Positions 17,040 to 26,179 of a stretch of 64,000 bases of DNA are shown here, one piece after another. Origin of the DNA: Streptococcus sp. HMSC078D09 (GTDB lineage Bacteria; Bacillota; Bacilli; Lactobacillales; Streptococcaceae); NCBI RefSeq assembly GCF_001813675.1, contig NZ_KV813675.1:400823-464822 (forward strand), read 5' to 3'. Made by a program: the position numbers and the translations under genes. The notes below the pieces were generated by a model, which searched no databases, was not told the origin of the DNA, and was given only the letters and a program-made list of their open reading frames with translations. Every line of letters begins with the position of its first letter. The stretch's first letter is position 1.

Positions 17040-17941
17040 AGCACTACCCCCACAAACCAAGCATAAAGGAGCACAACTCCACTCACAATTCCGATAAATT
17101 GCCAGATAAAACGGGTCTTGAGATAATTTTTCATCATGAGGAGATTTTTGACATCAAGCATAGGCCCAATCACCAGAAAGGCAAGAACAGGCGCTACTCC
17201 AAAACTTGTTAGAAGAGAGGATCCAACAAAGGCGTCCGCCTCGCTACAAAGTGAGAGGAGAAAGGACAAGACCATGAGAAGGAGAATAGCAATAACCGGT
17301 GTCGCACTGATCGAAGTGAGGATCCGTGTTGGGACATAGACTTGGACGAGGCTGGCAAAGAGACAACCAAATACCAAGTAGCGTCCTGTATCAAAGAATT
17401 CATCAATGGCTTGCACCAAGACTTGAAAGAGCTTTTGGCCTTTGCTCAAGTCCCTAAAATCATGTTCATGCACAGGTTTGCGATGTTCTTTTTGGATCGA
17501 ATCTGTCTGAATAAAGCCAAGGAAGATCCCTAGTACTGTTGCGACAAGCAAGGAACCAAGGGCGCGGTAGAGGGCCATCTTAACAGAATTCCCAAAGGCT
17601 GAGTAGGTCGCAAAGAGAACGATGGGATTGATGACCGGTGCTGTCACCAGAAAGGGAACAGCAGTATAACTTGGGACTTTCTTTTCTAGAAAGCGATTGA
17701 TAATGGGAACAATTCCACATTCACAGGAAGGAAAGATAAAGCCGATAAAAGTCCCAAAGAAGATCCGCCCAAATTTATTTTTGGGAAGAAAGCGGTAGAC
17801 CCTCTCGGGGGTGATATAGACCTCAATAATCCCTGAAATGATACTTCCGATTAGGACAAACGGTAGGGCCTCGATAATAATCGAGAGAAAAATAGCCCCA
17901 GCCTGCAAGACGCTAGAGGGAAGGTGTTGAAAGAATGTCAT
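17036..17941 (-). CDS. YraQ/DUF318-family permease
   Basis: 301 aa polytopic membrane protein with about eight hydrophobic segments. Two family landmarks are visible: FIFPSCECGIVPIINRF, with the paired cysteines of the CEC motif, and a second half with CSEADAFVGSSLLTSF. The middle is hydrophilic and His-rich (HRKPVHEHDF), as in transition-metal or metalloid transporters. Coupled at both ends: its start overlaps the stop of the 49-aa gene (TAATG) and its stop overlaps the partner start (ATGA). Confidence 0.88.
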   Translation of the reverse strand: MTFFQHLPSSVLQAGAIFLSIIIEALPFVLIGSIISGIIEVYITPERVYRFLPKNKFGRIFFGTFIGFIFPSCECGIVPIINRFLEKKVPSYTAVPFLVTAPVINPIVLFATYSAFGNSVKMALYRALGSLLVATVLGIFLGFIQTDSIQKEHRKPVHEHDFRDLSKGQKLFQVLVQAIDEFFDTGRYLVFGCLFASLVQVYVPTRILTSISATPVIAILLLMVLSFLLSLCSEADAFVGSSLLTSFGVAPVLAFLVIGPMLDVKNLLMMKNYLKTRFIWQFIGIVSGVVLLYAWFVGVVL

Positions 17942-18090
17942 TACTTAACCTTCTTTGCTTCTTTAGTGGTAGCAGTTTCTGCCTTCTTTTTCTCTTCAGG
18001 AAATTCTACTTTCTTTTCTACATCCGGAAAACTCGCAAAATTTTCAAACATTTTATCAAGATCATCTGTTTTTGAGAATTTAATAGCCAT
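17941..18090 (-). CDS. 49-aa charged protein, SPJ_0845-like
   Basis: Begins MAIKFSKTDDLDKMFENFA and ends in a Lys/Glu/Ala-rich tail (EEKKKAETATTKEAKKVK). A strong AAGGAGG ribosome site precedes the ATG at 18090. The TAA stop shares a base with the ATG of the permease, implying translational coupling. It resembles a small streptococcal family annotated as SPJ_0845 (from memory, not searched). No TM segment; function unknown. Confidence 0.75.
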   Translation of the reverse strand: MAIKFSKTDDLDKMFENFASFPDVEKKVEFPEEKKKAETATTKEAKKVK

Positions 18091-18252
18091 TGTTGGGCCT
18101 CCTTTTTATTTTCTTTCATTATAACAAAAAGGAAAGAGCAAGGGGGAAATGGAGCATAAAAGGAAGGATCCATAGGGTCAAAATTATTCTATGAAAAATC
18201 CCTGAAACAGAGACCAGAACAGGCGATCTCACCCCTTGATGGCAGCAAAATA

Positions 18253-18261
18253 TGCTATAAT
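18253..18261 (+). promoter_or_regulatory. tex promoter with start at the ATG
   Basis: Extended -10 TGCTATAAT ends 7 bases before the ATG at 18269, which places the expected transcription start on or next to the start codon. Confidence 0.55.
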
Positions 18262-18268
18262 AGAAGCT

Positions 18269-20395
18269 ATGGATAAATATGAAAAAATAGCCCAAGAATT
18301 GGGTGTTAGCTTAAAACAAATCGATACCGTATTGAGTCTGACCGCAGAAGGCTCAACCATTCCCTTCATTGCTCGCTATCGAAAAGATATGACGGGAAAT
18401 TTAGATGAAGTAGCGATTAAGGCCATTATTGACCGGGACAAATCGTTAACGGCTCTGGCTGAACGAAAGGAAACCGTCCTTGCTAAGATTGAGGAACAGG
18501 GCAAACTGACAGAGGCGCTCAAGCAGGCTATTGAGGCTGCTGAAAAATTAGCGGATGTCGAAGAGCTCTATCTCCCTTATAAGGAAAAACGGCGGACCAA
18601 GGCGACGATTGCTCGAGAAGCAGGACTTTTTCCTTTGGCACGTCTCATTTTGCAAAATAGTCCAGACTTGGAAGCAGAGGCTCAGAAATTTACCTGTGAG
18701 GCCTTCCCAACTGAAACTGCGGCTTTAGCTGGTGCAGTGGATATTCTGGTAGAAGCTATTTCAGAGGATACCCAATTACGGGCCCTCACCTATCAAGAAA
18801 TTCATGGGCATTCCCTCATGACGTCAACCTTGAAGGATGAAAGCTTAGATCCTAAGAGAACCTTTGAAATCTACTATGATTTTTCTGAGAAGATCAAGAA
18901 TATGCAAGGCTACCGGACTCTAGCTCTCAATCGTGGAGAAAAATTGGGCGTTCTCAAAGTCGGATTCGAGCACCATTTGGATCGGATCATTCGTATTTTT
19001 GAGGCTCGTTTTAAAACTAAAAATGCCTATGTGGATGAGGTTATTCAACAAGCGGTTAAGAAAAAAATCGTTCCTGCGATTGAACGTCGGATTCGGACAG
19101 AGTTGACGGAGGTGGCAGAAGACGGGGCCATTCAATTGTTCTCTGAGAATCTACGGAATCTATTGCTCATTCCTCCGTTAAAAGGGCGCGTGGTCCTTGG
19201 ATTTGACCCAGCCTTTCGGACTGGTGCTAAACTAGCCGTTGTCGATGAGACAGGAAAGATGCTCGCTACCCAGGTTATCTATCCAGTTGCTCCTGCAAAA
19301 CCAGCTCAGATCGAGCAGGCTAAAAAGGATCTGTCCTCCTTGATCAAGGAGTTCGGAGTAGAAATTATTGCGATTGGAAATGGAACCGCCAGCCGTGAAA
19401 GTGAGGCCTTTGTCGCAGAGGTCCTCCATGACCATCCAGGAGTTCGCTATGTTATTGTCAATGAAAGCGGAGCCTCTGTCTACTCAGCTAGTGAGTTGGC
19501 CCGTCATGAGTTCCCAGAGCTAACCGTTGAAAAACGCTCGGCCATCTCGATTGCCCGCCGCTTGCAAGATCCGCTAGCAGAATTGGTGAAAATCGATGCC
19601 AAATCCATCGGTGTCGGTCAATACCAACACGATGTCAATCAGAAAAAACTGACAGAAAGCTTGGATTTCGTGGTAGATACCGTAGTCAACCAAGTTGGGG
19701 TCAATATCAATACGGCTAGTCCCTCTCTCTTAGCGCATGTAGCAGGACTCAATAAGACCATCTCTGAAAATATTGTGAAATACCGGGAAGAAGAAGGAAT
19801 GATTCTTTCACGAGCGCAAATAAAAAAAGTCCCTCGTCTCGGTGCCAAGGCTTTCGAGCAGGCGGCTGGATTCTTACGCATTCCTGAAAGTAAAAACATC
19901 TTGGATAATACCGGCGTTCACCCTGAAAGTTACAAGGAAGTTGAAAAACTTTTTCAACTTCTTGAAATTACCGACCTCGATGCATCAGCTCAGGAAAAAT
20001 TAAAAGCTGTGAACATCGAGGAGATGTCTACTCAGCTGGATCTGGGGCCAGAAACTCTGAAAGATATCATTGCCGATCTCCTAAAACCAGGTCGCGATTT
20101 GCGGGATTCCTTTGATGCACCTGTGCTCCGTCAGGATGTCTTGGATATTAAAGACTTGCATATTGGCCAAAAATTAGAAGGGGTTGTGCGCAATGTGGTT
20201 GACTTTGGAGCCTTTGTCGATATTGGCATTCACGAAGATGGCTTGATTCATATCTCCCATATGAGCAAGCAGTTTATCAAGCATCCAAGCCAGGTCGTCT
20301 CAGTAGGTGATTTGGTTACCGTCTGGGTGAAGAAGATTGATGTGGAACGCGAAAAAGTCAATCTCAGTTTGGTAGCTCCGAATGAATCTGACTGA
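18269..20395 (+). CDS. tex: Tex-family RNA-binding transcriptional accessory protein
   Basis: 708 aa. Order: N-terminal Tex helical region ([14 protein letters not shown]...), a YqgF-like RNase H-fold domain ([19 protein letters not shown]...), helix-hairpin-helix repeats ([17 protein letters not shown]), and a C-terminal S1 RNA-binding domain ([20 protein letters not shown]). Tex binds RNA and influences gene expression and stress tolerance. The ATG at 18269 is chosen because conserved sequence starts there; a TTG 33 bases upstream lacks a ribosome site. No Shine-Dalgarno precedes either start. Confidence 0.95.
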   Translation: MDKYEKIAQELGVSLKQIDTVLSLTAEGSTIPFIARYRKDMTGNLDEVAIKAIIDRDKSLTALAERKETVLAKIEEQGKLTEALKQAIEAAEKLADVEELYLPYKEKRRTKATIAREAGLFPLARLILQNSPDLEAEAQKFTCEAFPTETAALAGAVDILVEAISEDTQLRALTYQEIHGHSLMTSTLKDESLDPKRTFEIYYDFSEKIKNMQGYRTLALNRGEKLGVLKVGFEHHLDRIIRIFEARFKTKNAYVDEVIQQAVKKKIVPAIERRIRTELTEVAEDGAIQLFSENLRNLLLIPPLKGRVVLGFDPAFRTGAKLAVVDETGKMLATQVIYPVAPAKPAQIEQAKKDLSSLIKEFGVEIIAIGNGTASRESEAFVAEVLHDHPGVRYVIVNESGASVYSASELARHEFPELTVEKRSAISIARRLQDPLAELVKIDAKSIGVGQYQHDVNQKKLTESLDFVVDTVVNQVGVNINTASPSLLAHVAGLNKTISENIVKYREEEGMILSRAQIKKVPRLGAKAFEQAAGFLRIPESKNILDNTGVHPESYKEVEKLFQLLEITDLDASAQEKLKAVNIEEMSTQLDLGPETLKDIIADLLKPGRDLRDSFDAPVLRQDVLDIKDLHIGQKLEGVVRNVVDFGAFVDIGIHEDGLIHISHMSKQFIKHPSQVVSVGDLVTVWVKKIDVEREKVNLSLVAPNESD

Positions 20396-20837
20396 GTATG
20401 TACGCCAAGTATCCCTAGAAGATTTTGGGAGAGAATTCCGTCATCGAGCAGAGTGGAATTCACGTCTTCAAACCACTGGAGGCCGTTTCTTTCCCAAGGA
20501 TCGACACCTTGATTTTAACCCGAAAATATACCAAGCTTTCGGGTTAGAGGTCTTTCGCAAAATCGTCCGCCACGAACTCTGCCATTACCATCTTTACGAT
20601 CAAGGTAAAGGATATCGCCATAAAGATCTAGCCTTTAAGCAACTCCTCCAGCAAGTGGACGGTCTTCGTTTCACACCTCCTCTACCAGATAGAACTAGGC
20701 GAGTCAAGCGGATCTATCTCTATCAATGTCCCCATTGTGGCCAAGAGTATAGACGAAAGCGAAAAATCGATCTGAAGAAATATGCTTGTGGTCGCTGTCG
20801 CAGCCACCTGCAATTCCTTGAAATGAGACAAGAGTAA
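20382..20837 (+). CDS. SprT-like zinc metalloprotein
   Basis: 151 aa, SprT-like family. The zinc protease motif [10 protein letters not shown] (HExxH) with a downstream His (YRHKD) makes the active-site region, and a C-terminal zinc ribbon has CPHCGQEY and CGRC. SprT/Spartan proteins in other organisms cleave DNA-protein crosslinks, but bacterial SprT-like function is not established. Overlaps tex by 14 bp and is probably expressed with it. Confidence 0.9.
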   Translation: MNLTEYVRQVSLEDFGREFRHRAEWNSRLQTTGGRFFPKDRHLDFNPKIYQAFGLEVFRKIVRHELCHYHLYDQGKGYRHKDLAFKQLLQQVDGLRFTPPLPDRTRRVKRIYLYQCPHCGQEYRRKRKIDLKKYACGRCRSHLQFLEMRQE

Positions 20838-20911
20838 GAATCGGTCTTTAGGCGGATCTCTTTCCAGTTCGACTCTGCTAAAATAGGTCTAACTAGAAAG
20901 AGGAAAATCAA

Positions 20912-21193
20912 ATGACAGCATCATTTTACAAATTAAAACGACATCGCCTGGTTTCAGGTGTGCTAGCTGGCTTAGCCGATAAATTTGGTCTTAGCGTAAC
21001 TCTCCTACGCTTCTTGTTTATTCTTTTTACGGTTTCTCATGCCTTTATCGGTGTGATTATCTATTTACTGTTAGATACGACCTTGCCTTATAAGGACGAG
21101 GAGGAGCAGGAAATGTTTGACTATGGCCCTCGACCTCGTCGAAGAAAAGAGGCTGAACCCATCCATGATCAGAATGATAGTCCGTTTTTCTAA
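20912..21193 (+). CDS. PspC-domain membrane protein
   Basis: 93 aa. An N-terminal PspC domain (FYKLKRHRLVSGVLAGLADKF, then a hydrophobic segment) is followed by an acidic and basic tail (KDEEEQEMF, RPRRRKEAEP). PspC-domain proteins associate with envelope stress responses. Ribosome site AGAAAGAGGAAA precedes the ATG. Confidence 0.88.
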   Translation: MTASFYKLKRHRLVSGVLAGLADKFGLSVTLLRFLFILFTVSHAFIGVIIYLLLDTTLPYKDEEEQEMFDYGPRPRRRKEAEPIHDQNDSPFF

Positions 21194-21205
21194 AAGGAGA
21201 TCCGG

Positions 21206-21580
21206 GTGAAGCAGAAGTTCTATTTCCTTGCTTTTATTCTATATCTCTTCTTCAGTTTTATAGGACAGTTTTTCATTTTAAATCGTGTTTTTGGGGAAGG
21301 AGTTGGAACAGTTTTGATCGGAATGCTCCTTTTTCCACTGGGCATTTGGAATAGTCTCTTCTACCTCTTGTTTCTGCCAACAGAAATGGCTAGAAAGCCA
21401 CAAATTTATCGGTTTTCGATTTTATTTCTGCCGGTTTTGTATTTGGTTTTCTCCTTGTTGGGGGGAGGACCTTACGTCTTTATGCTCGGCTTGATCGCAT
21501 TTCCTTCAAATGCGGTGGTCTATGCGGTCTCTACCGGAATCAAATCTATGATTAAAGATTTTTTGCAAGGCGAAGGCTAG
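21206..21580 (+). CDS. Hypothetical four-segment membrane protein
   Basis: 124 aa, strongly hydrophobic with about four transmembrane segments. It starts at GTG (21206), preceded by AAAAGGAG and only 12 bp after the PspC gene, so the two are probably co-translated. No recognised domain. Confidence 0.75.
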   Translation: MKQKFYFLAFILYLFFSFIGQFFILNRVFGEGVGTVLIGMLLFPLGIWNSLFYLLFLPTEMARKPQIYRFSILFLPVLYLVFSLLGGGPYVFMLGLIAFPSNAVVYAVSTGIKSMIKDFLQGEG

Positions 21581-21610
21581 AGCATTCTTCATATGTTACC
21601 ATCATTTCCT

Positions 21611-21643
21611 AGAGGTTGAAGACCTTTGTCTTGGCCTCTTTTT
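21611..21643 (+). terminator. Terminator after the PspC operon
   Basis: Stem AGAGG...CCTCT with an inner GAAGAC/GTCTT, followed by five T. Confidence 0.75.
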
Positions 21644-21714
21644 GCTTGCCTTAAAAAGGAGTTGAAAATGGATCTTTCAAATGACACTTCAGTCTCTCGT
21701 CTGAAGAGAAAATC

Positions 21715-21723
21715 TGCTATAAT
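21715..21723 (+). promoter_or_regulatory. hprK promoter (extended -10)
   Basis: TGCTATAAT, 29 bases before the hprK ATG. The predicted short leader contains AAAAGGGAG. Confidence 0.65.
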
Positions 21724-21752
21724 AGAGAGAGAATTTGAAAAGGGAGAATGAT

Positions 21753-22685
21753 ATGGCAGTTACTGTTCGCGATCTACAGGAAAAGCTTCGTCTATCGGTT
21801 GTTTATGGGGATGATAGCCTCTTAAGCAAGGAAATTACGACTGCGGACATTTCACGTCCAGGTCTTGAAATGACGGGCTATTTCGACTATTACACACCTG
21901 AGCGGATTCAACTTGTAGGAATGAAAGAATGGTCCTACCTGGTGAAGATGAGCTCTCACAACCGTCATCAGGTCCTGCGCAAGATGTTCCAGCCAGAGAC
22001 ACCTGTCATCATTGTTGCGCGGAATTTAGAAATTCCAGAAGAAATGTTGCGTGCTGCGGAAGAGAAGCAACTAGCCATTTTAAAGAGCAATGTTGCAACC
22101 AGTCGTTTATCTGGAGAGCTTTCTAGCTATTTGGATAGTCGGCTAGCAGAACGTACGAGTGTACACGGTGTCTTGATGGATATTTATGGGATGGGTGTCT
22201 TGATCCAAGGAGATAGCGGAATCGGAAAAAGCGAGACAGGTCTGGAACTTGTCAAGCGGGGTCACCGCCTTGTAGCAGATGACCGGGTCGATATCTATGC
22301 GAGAGATGAGATGACCCTTTGGGGAGAGCCAGCTGAAATCCTACGCCACTTACTAGAGATCCGTGGTGTCGGGATTATCGATGTCATGAGTCTCTACGGT
22401 GCGAGTGCTGTGAAGGATTCTTCACAAGTCCAAATCGCCGTTTACTTGGAAAATTATGCTAAGGATCAGGTTTATGATCGTCTTGGTAATAATGCAGAAG
22501 AGTTGGAAATCGGTGGCGTGACCATTCCTCGGATTCGCATCCCTGTGAAGACTGGTCGGAACATTTCGGTCGTGATCGAAGCAGCGGCGATGAATGTTCG
22601 TGCCAAAGAAATGGGCTATGATGCCACTAAAACCTTTGAAGAACGTCTGTCCCAGTTGATTAGTCAAAATGAGGTGAAGGAATGA
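21753..22685 (+). CDS. hprK: HPr kinase/phosphorylase
   Basis: 310 aa bifunctional enzyme that phosphorylates HPr on serine and removes that phosphate, controlling carbon catabolite repression. The P-loop [14 protein letters not shown] lies at about 153-166, the catalytic His in [11 protein letters not shown], and the family signature [16 protein letters not shown] follows. The start at 21753 (MAVTVRDLQ) has a ribosome site AAAAGGGAG; an upstream in-frame ATG six codons earlier is less well placed. Overlaps lgt by 4 bp. Confidence 0.96.
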   Translation: MAVTVRDLQEKLRLSVVYGDDSLLSKEITTADISRPGLEMTGYFDYYTPERIQLVGMKEWSYLVKMSSHNRHQVLRKMFQPETPVIIVARNLEIPEEMLRAAEEKQLAILKSNVATSRLSGELSSYLDSRLAERTSVHGVLMDIYGMGVLIQGDSGIGKSETGLELVKRGHRLVADDRVDIYARDEMTLWGEPAEILRHLLEIRGVGIIDVMSLYGASAVKDSSQVQIAVYLENYAKDQVYDRLGNNAEELEIGGVTIPRIRIPVKTGRNISVVIEAAAMNVRAKEMGYDATKTFEERLSQLISQNEVKE

Positions 22686-23464
22686 ATCCAGTAGCCCTTC
22701 AATTAGGTCCGATCAGTATTCGTTGGTACGCAATTTGTATTGTCTCTGGCTTGATTCTAGCCGTTTATCTTTCTATGAAAGAAGCACCTCGTAAGAAAAT
22801 TGATCCAGATGATATCATTGATTTCATTTTGATCGCTTTTCCGCTTGCGATTGTGGGGGCTAGGCTCTATTACGTTATTTTTGAATGGGGCTACTATAGC
22901 CAGCACCTGGGTGAGATTTTTGCTATCTGGAACGGAGGAATCGCGATTTATGGTGGCCTCTTGACAGGTGCCCTTGTCCTCTACCTATTCTCTCGTAGAC
23001 GCTTGATTGAGCCAATTGATTTCTTAGATATTGCGGCCCCAAGCGTCATGATTGCACAGAGTATTGGTCGCTGGGGAAACTTCTTTAACCAGGAAGCTTA
23101 TGGAGCTGCTGTCAAAAGTCTTAACTACCTGCCCTCTTTTATTCGAGACCAAATGTATATAGATGGCAGTTATCGTCAGCCAACTTTCTTATATGAATCC
23201 AGTTGGAATCTGTTAGGATTTCTCTTGATCTTGATTCTTCGTAGGAAGGCCCAATTTTTGAGGCAAGGTGAGATCACAGCCTTTTACCTTATCTGGTATG
23301 GTTTTGGTCGGATGATCATCGAAGGAATGCGGACGGATAGCTTGATGTTTGCGGGCTTACGTGTTTCCCAGTGGTTATCGATGATCCTGATTTTAGTTGG
23401 ACTCGCCATCATCATCTACCAACGTCGCAAAAAAGCCCCTTATTATGTAGAAGCAAAGGAGTAA
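22682..23464 (+). CDS. lgt: Prolipoprotein diacylglyceryl transferase
   Basis: 260 aa membrane enzyme that adds diacylglycerol from phosphatidylglycerol to the lipobox Cys of prolipoproteins. About seven TM segments. Family landmarks are [18 protein letters not shown] and the Lgt signature [13 protein letters not shown], with a conserved Arg at [11 protein letters not shown]. The start overlaps hprK as ATGA. The window itself encodes a lipoprotein substrate (3330-3875). Confidence 0.97.
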   Translation: MNPVALQLGPISIRWYAICIVSGLILAVYLSMKEAPRKKIDPDDIIDFILIAFPLAIVGARLYYVIFEWGYYSQHLGEIFAIWNGGIAIYGGLLTGALVLYLFSRRRLIEPIDFLDIAAPSVMIAQSIGRWGNFFNQEAYGAAVKSLNYLPSFIRDQMYIDGSYRQPTFLYESSWNLLGFLLILILRRKAQFLRQGEITAFYLIWYGFGRMIIEGMRTDSLMFAGLRVSQWLSMILILVGLAIIIYQRRKKAPYYVEAKE

Positions 23465-23467
23465 TAT

Positions 23468-23851
23468 ATGTTTATTGAAATTGCATACGGCCTCCTAGGC
23501 CTTGCCTTAGTAGCGCTTGTCATTTATATGATTTTTTTCCTTTCAAAGATTGGAAAAGTTGTAGATGAGACGCAAAAAACGATCCAAGTGTTGACATCAG
23601 ATGTCAATGTCACCTTGCATCAGACCAATGATCTATTGGCAAAAGTCAATGTTTTAACGGATGATTTGAATCAAAAAGTGGCAACGATCGACCCCTTGTT
23701 TACAGCTGTAGCGGATCTTTCCGTGTCAGTTTCAGATTTGAATGATCAAGCGCGTCAATTGAGTGTTAAAGCTGCATCAGCTGGTGGGAAAACTGTAAAA
23801 GCCTCTATCGGATTAAAAGCGATTCAGATGGCTTCAAAATTATTTAAATAG
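23468..23851 (+). CDS. DUF948 membrane protein
   Basis: 127 aa. A single N-terminal TM segment (about 3-25) is followed by a long amphipathic/coiled-coil region with heptad-like spacing (VVDETQKTIQVLTSDVNVTL...). This is the DUF948 (YtxG-like) layout, usually next to a YtxH gene as here. Starts 3 bp after the lgt stop. Confidence 0.88.
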   Translation: MFIEIAYGLLGLALVALVIYMIFFLSKIGKVVDETQKTIQVLTSDVNVTLHQTNDLLAKVNVLTDDLNQKVATIDPLFTAVADLSVSVSDLNDQARQLSVKAASAGGKTVKASIGLKAIQMASKLFK

Positions 23852-23865
23852 AATCGAGGAAAAAG

Positions 23866-24324
23866 ATGGGACGTTTATCTAGTTTATTAATTGGTGTGAT
23901 TTCAGGTGCTTCAGCAGCCTACTATTTGTCAACAGAGCAAGGTAAGAAAGTTACTAAAAAAGTTGTGCGCTTTGTAAAAGACTATCAAGAAGATCCTCAA
24001 GAAGTGCATGAATCAGTTAAACAAACTGCTAAAGATGTTTCAAAACAAGCAGCAGAAGTGATCCAACAAACCAAAGAAAAAGTTGGATCTGGAGAAATTA
24101 CGACAGGAACTGTTTTGGAATCTGTCAAAGAAAAAACGCAAGATGTGGTTGAAAAATCTCAAGAAGTCTATCACTCATTTAAGGATAGACTTCAAAAAGA
24201 AAATCTAAGTGGCAATGACTTGGTTCAATCCATTCGCAAACAAACAGAATCAGAAGACATCGTGCTAGACTTGGATGAAAAAGATCCTAAAGAAGCGGCT
24301 GAAGAAGAAACAAAAGAAGCATAA
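23866..24324 (+). CDS. YtxH-domain protein
   Basis: 152 aa. The N-terminal hydrophobic/Gly-rich segment LLIGVISGASAAYYLSTEQ with GKKVTKK is typical of YtxH; the rest is a charged helical tail (repeated KE/VK pattern) ending in an acidic stretch. General stress or envelope role by family association. Last gene of the hprK operon. Confidence 0.88.
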   Translation: MGRLSSLLIGVISGASAAYYLSTEQGKKVTKKVVRFVKDYQEDPQEVHESVKQTAKDVSKQAAEVIQQTKEKVGSGEITTGTVLESVKEKTQDVVEKSQEVYHSFKDRLQKENLSGNDLVQSIRKQTESEDIVLDLDEKDPKEAAEEETKEA

Positions 24325-24352
24325 AAAAATGAGGCCCAGTAGGCCTCGTTTT
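24324..24352 (+). terminator. Terminator of the hprK-lgt operon
   Basis: GAGGCC/GGCCTC stem with a 5-nt loop and TTTT after it. A second near-equivalent terminator lies beyond the foldback repeat (24605-24634). Confidence 0.85.
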
Positions 24353-24358
24353 AGATTG

Positions 24359-24531
24359 AGGACAAAGTCATCTAAAAAACTTTCCTTAGGTGAGTGCGGA
24401 CGTCAGCGAACTTCAAAGAAGTTCTATGACTTAGTTTTGAACCTAAAGTTTCAAAACTCCCGAGTGCCTGAAACAATTATGTTTCAGGCACTTTTCTCAC
24501 GGCGGAAAATTTTAGTAGATGATTGAATAAT
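24359..24531. repeat. Foldback repeat, copy 1
   Basis: About 173 bp with imperfect terminal inverted arms: left AACTTTCCTTAGGTGAG, right CTCACGGCGGAAAATTTTAG, with GTCATCT and AGATGATT further out. Inside are hairpins GAACTTC/GAAGTTC, AGTTTTGA (24433-24440)/TCAAAACT (24451-24458), and GTGCCTGAAAC (24464-24474)/GTTTCAGGCAC (24481-24491). It is the reverse-orientation match of 54512-54683. No ORF is supported inside, and no transposase is present, so it is MITE- or structured-RNA-like. Confidence 0.85.
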
Positions 24532-24604
24532 TCAAACGAATAAATTTTTTTATTTTTGTAGAATTTTTCAGATTTATAAAAAAGAACAGTTTGTCTACGC
24601 TCTC

Positions 24605-24634
24605 AAAATGAGGCTCTCGGAGCCTCATTTTTTT
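24605..24634 (+). terminator. Second terminator beyond the foldback repeat
   Basis: TGAGGCTC/GAGCCTCA stem with a short loop and a run of seven or more T. It closely resembles the hprK-operon terminator at 24324-24352. Confidence 0.85.
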
Positions 24635-24708
24635 GGAAGTGAAACGATCAGTTGGTAGTTAGAAGTTATTTTTGAACTTTTATTTTTGTAAAAAAATTCG
24701 ACTAAAAT

Positions 24709-24738
24709 AAAAAAATCAGGCGAACCTGATTTTTAATT
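24709..24738. terminator. Bidirectional terminator
   Basis: AAAATCAGG/CCTGATTTT with a CGAA loop and A/T runs on both sides. It serves the minus-strand DUF3270-like gene and probably also read-through from the left. Confidence 0.8.
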
Positions 24739-25026
24739 TTTTCGTTTATTGTAGTAAATTCGGAATCCTTGAATACTAGCAAAGCTAGAACCAATAGCTA
24801 AGGCAAACGCAAAGAAGGTATTCATTTTCGTTGCTAAAAAGATAAAACTAAACACAACTGTCAACACACAGAAAATAGCGATATTTAAAAAATATAGCAA
24901 TTCACTTAATTGAGGCGCGGGTTCAACTTCAGGAGCGTAGTCCTGAATAGGGGTTTCTTGGGTTTGTTTAGTTAATTCGATATAATCGAATTCTTCATCA
25001 TAGTGTCTTAAATTTCTTACGGGCAT
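24733..25026 (-). CDS. DUF3270-like small membrane protein
   Basis: 97 aa. A charged N-terminal half (MPVRNLRHYDEEFDYIEL...) precedes two adjacent hydrophobic segments (about 45-67 and 69-88) and a basic C terminus (YYNKRKN). It resembles the streptococcus-restricted DUF3270 family, from memory. AGGAGAGAAAA precedes the ATG. Function unknown. Confidence 0.7.
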   Translation of the reverse strand: MPVRNLRHYDEEFDYIELTKQTQETPIQDYAPEVEPAPQLSELLYFLNIAIFCVLTVVFSFIFLATKMNTFFAFALAIGSSFASIQGFRIYYNKRKN

Positions 25027-25140
25027 TTTCTCTCTCCTAACAGTACTCTATTATTCTATCATGAATTCAGCTATATAAATGTTACAAAAATGTTACAATT
25101 TTTACAAAATAAATAAATTTTTCTAGAATATCGGAATTTT

Positions 25141-25149
25141 TGTTATAAT
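25141..25149 (+). promoter_or_regulatory. U32 operon promoter with start at the ATG
   Basis: Extended -10 TGTTATAAT ends 6 bases before the ATG at 25156; the predicted transcription start coincides with the A of the start codon. Confidence 0.55.
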
Positions 25150-25155
25150 GGTTTT

Positions 25156-26085
25156 ATGAAAAATATTATGATTACAGCAACAGCAGAGAGTGTTGAGCAA
25201 GCACAAGCCCTGATTGATACAGGGGTTGACCGAATCTATGTCGGTGAAAAAGATTACGGATTACGATTGCCTCAAACTTTAAGCTATGACGAAATAAATC
25301 GAATTGCCCAATTAGTCCATGCTGCTGGCAAAGAATTGACAGTGGCTGTAAATGCACTCATGCACCAATCGATGATGGATTCAATCAAGCCTTTCTTAGA
25401 TTTTCTAAAGGAAATTCAGGCTGATTATATTACTGTCGGAGATGCGGGCGTTTTTTATGTCTTGAAACGAGATGGCTATCCATTCAAAACGATTTACGAT
25501 GCATCAACCATGGTCACTTCTAGCCGCCAGATCAATTTCTGGGGAAAACAAGCAGGAGCTTCTGAGGCTGTTTTGGCTCGTGAGATTCCATCTGCCGAAT
25601 TATTCGTAATGGCTGAGAATCTTCAGATTCCAGCAGAAGTATTGGTTTACGGTGCTAGCATTATTCACCATTCAAAACGACCTCTTCTTCAGAACTATTA
25701 CAACTTCATCAAGACAGAGGACTCTGTGACCAAAGATCGCGATCTGTTTTTAGCAGAACCAGGAGATCCAAATTCTCACTATTCGGTCTACGAAGACAAA
25801 CATGGAACTCATATCTTCTCAAATAATGACTTGAATATGATGACCAAATTGTCTGAGTTGGTAGAACATGGCTTTGATCATTGGAAACTCGACGGTGTCT
25901 ACTGTCCGGGTGAAAACTTTGTCAAGATTACAGAGTACTTTATCAAGGCCCGTGATTTGATTCAAAAAGGAACATTTACACAGGATCAAGCCTATCTGTT
26001 TGATGAAGAAATCCGTAAATTGCATCCAGCAAATCGTGGTTTGGATACTGGTTTCTATGATTATGAACCAGATCGTGTAAAATAA
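25156..26085 (+). CDS. U32-family protein (TrhP1/YrrN-like)
   Basis: 309 aa, annotated historically as a U32 peptidase. Landmarks: ALIDTGVDRIYVGEKDYGLRL, AAGKELTVAVNALM, and CPGENFVKI near the C terminus. In Bacillus the YrrN/YrrO (TrhP1/TrhP2) pair is needed for 5-hydroxyuridine at tRNA wobble position 34. This shorter member lacks the Cys-rich segment of its partner at 26180. No Shine-Dalgarno precedes the ATG; a second ATG four codons in also lacks one. Confidence 0.85.
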   Translation: MKNIMITATAESVEQAQALIDTGVDRIYVGEKDYGLRLPQTLSYDEINRIAQLVHAAGKELTVAVNALMHQSMMDSIKPFLDFLKEIQADYITVGDAGVFYVLKRDGYPFKTIYDASTMVTSSRQINFWGKQAGASEAVLAREIPSAELFVMAENLQIPAEVLVYGASIIHHSKRPLLQNYYNFIKTEDSVTKDRDLFLAEPGDPNSHYSVYEDKHGTHIFSNNDLNMMTKLSELVEHGFDHWKLDGVYCPGENFVKITEYFIKARDLIQKGTFTQDQAYLFDEEIRKLHPANRGLDTGFYDYEPDRVK

Positions 26086-26097
26086 TAAAAAACTAGG

Positions 26098-26141
26098 GCT
26101 TCTTCGTTTGAGAGTTTTCCTTTTTCAGGGAACGAAGAGGC
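26098..26141 (+). promoter_or_regulatory. Inter-cistronic hairpin between the two U32 genes
   Basis: GCTTCTTCGTT (26098-26108) and AACGAAGAGGC (26131-26141) form an 11-bp stem with one G-U pair around a T-rich loop. No T run follows, so it is more likely an mRNA processing or stabilising element than a terminator. Confidence 0.5.
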
Positions 26142-26179
26142 TATTCATTATATCGACAATCTTGTAAATTGGAGAAAAC

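Noticed and set aside
24524-24540. ComX-type cin box (AACGAATA) in foldback copy 1
   Set aside because: One mismatch to the consensus, and absent from copy 2, so probably chance.
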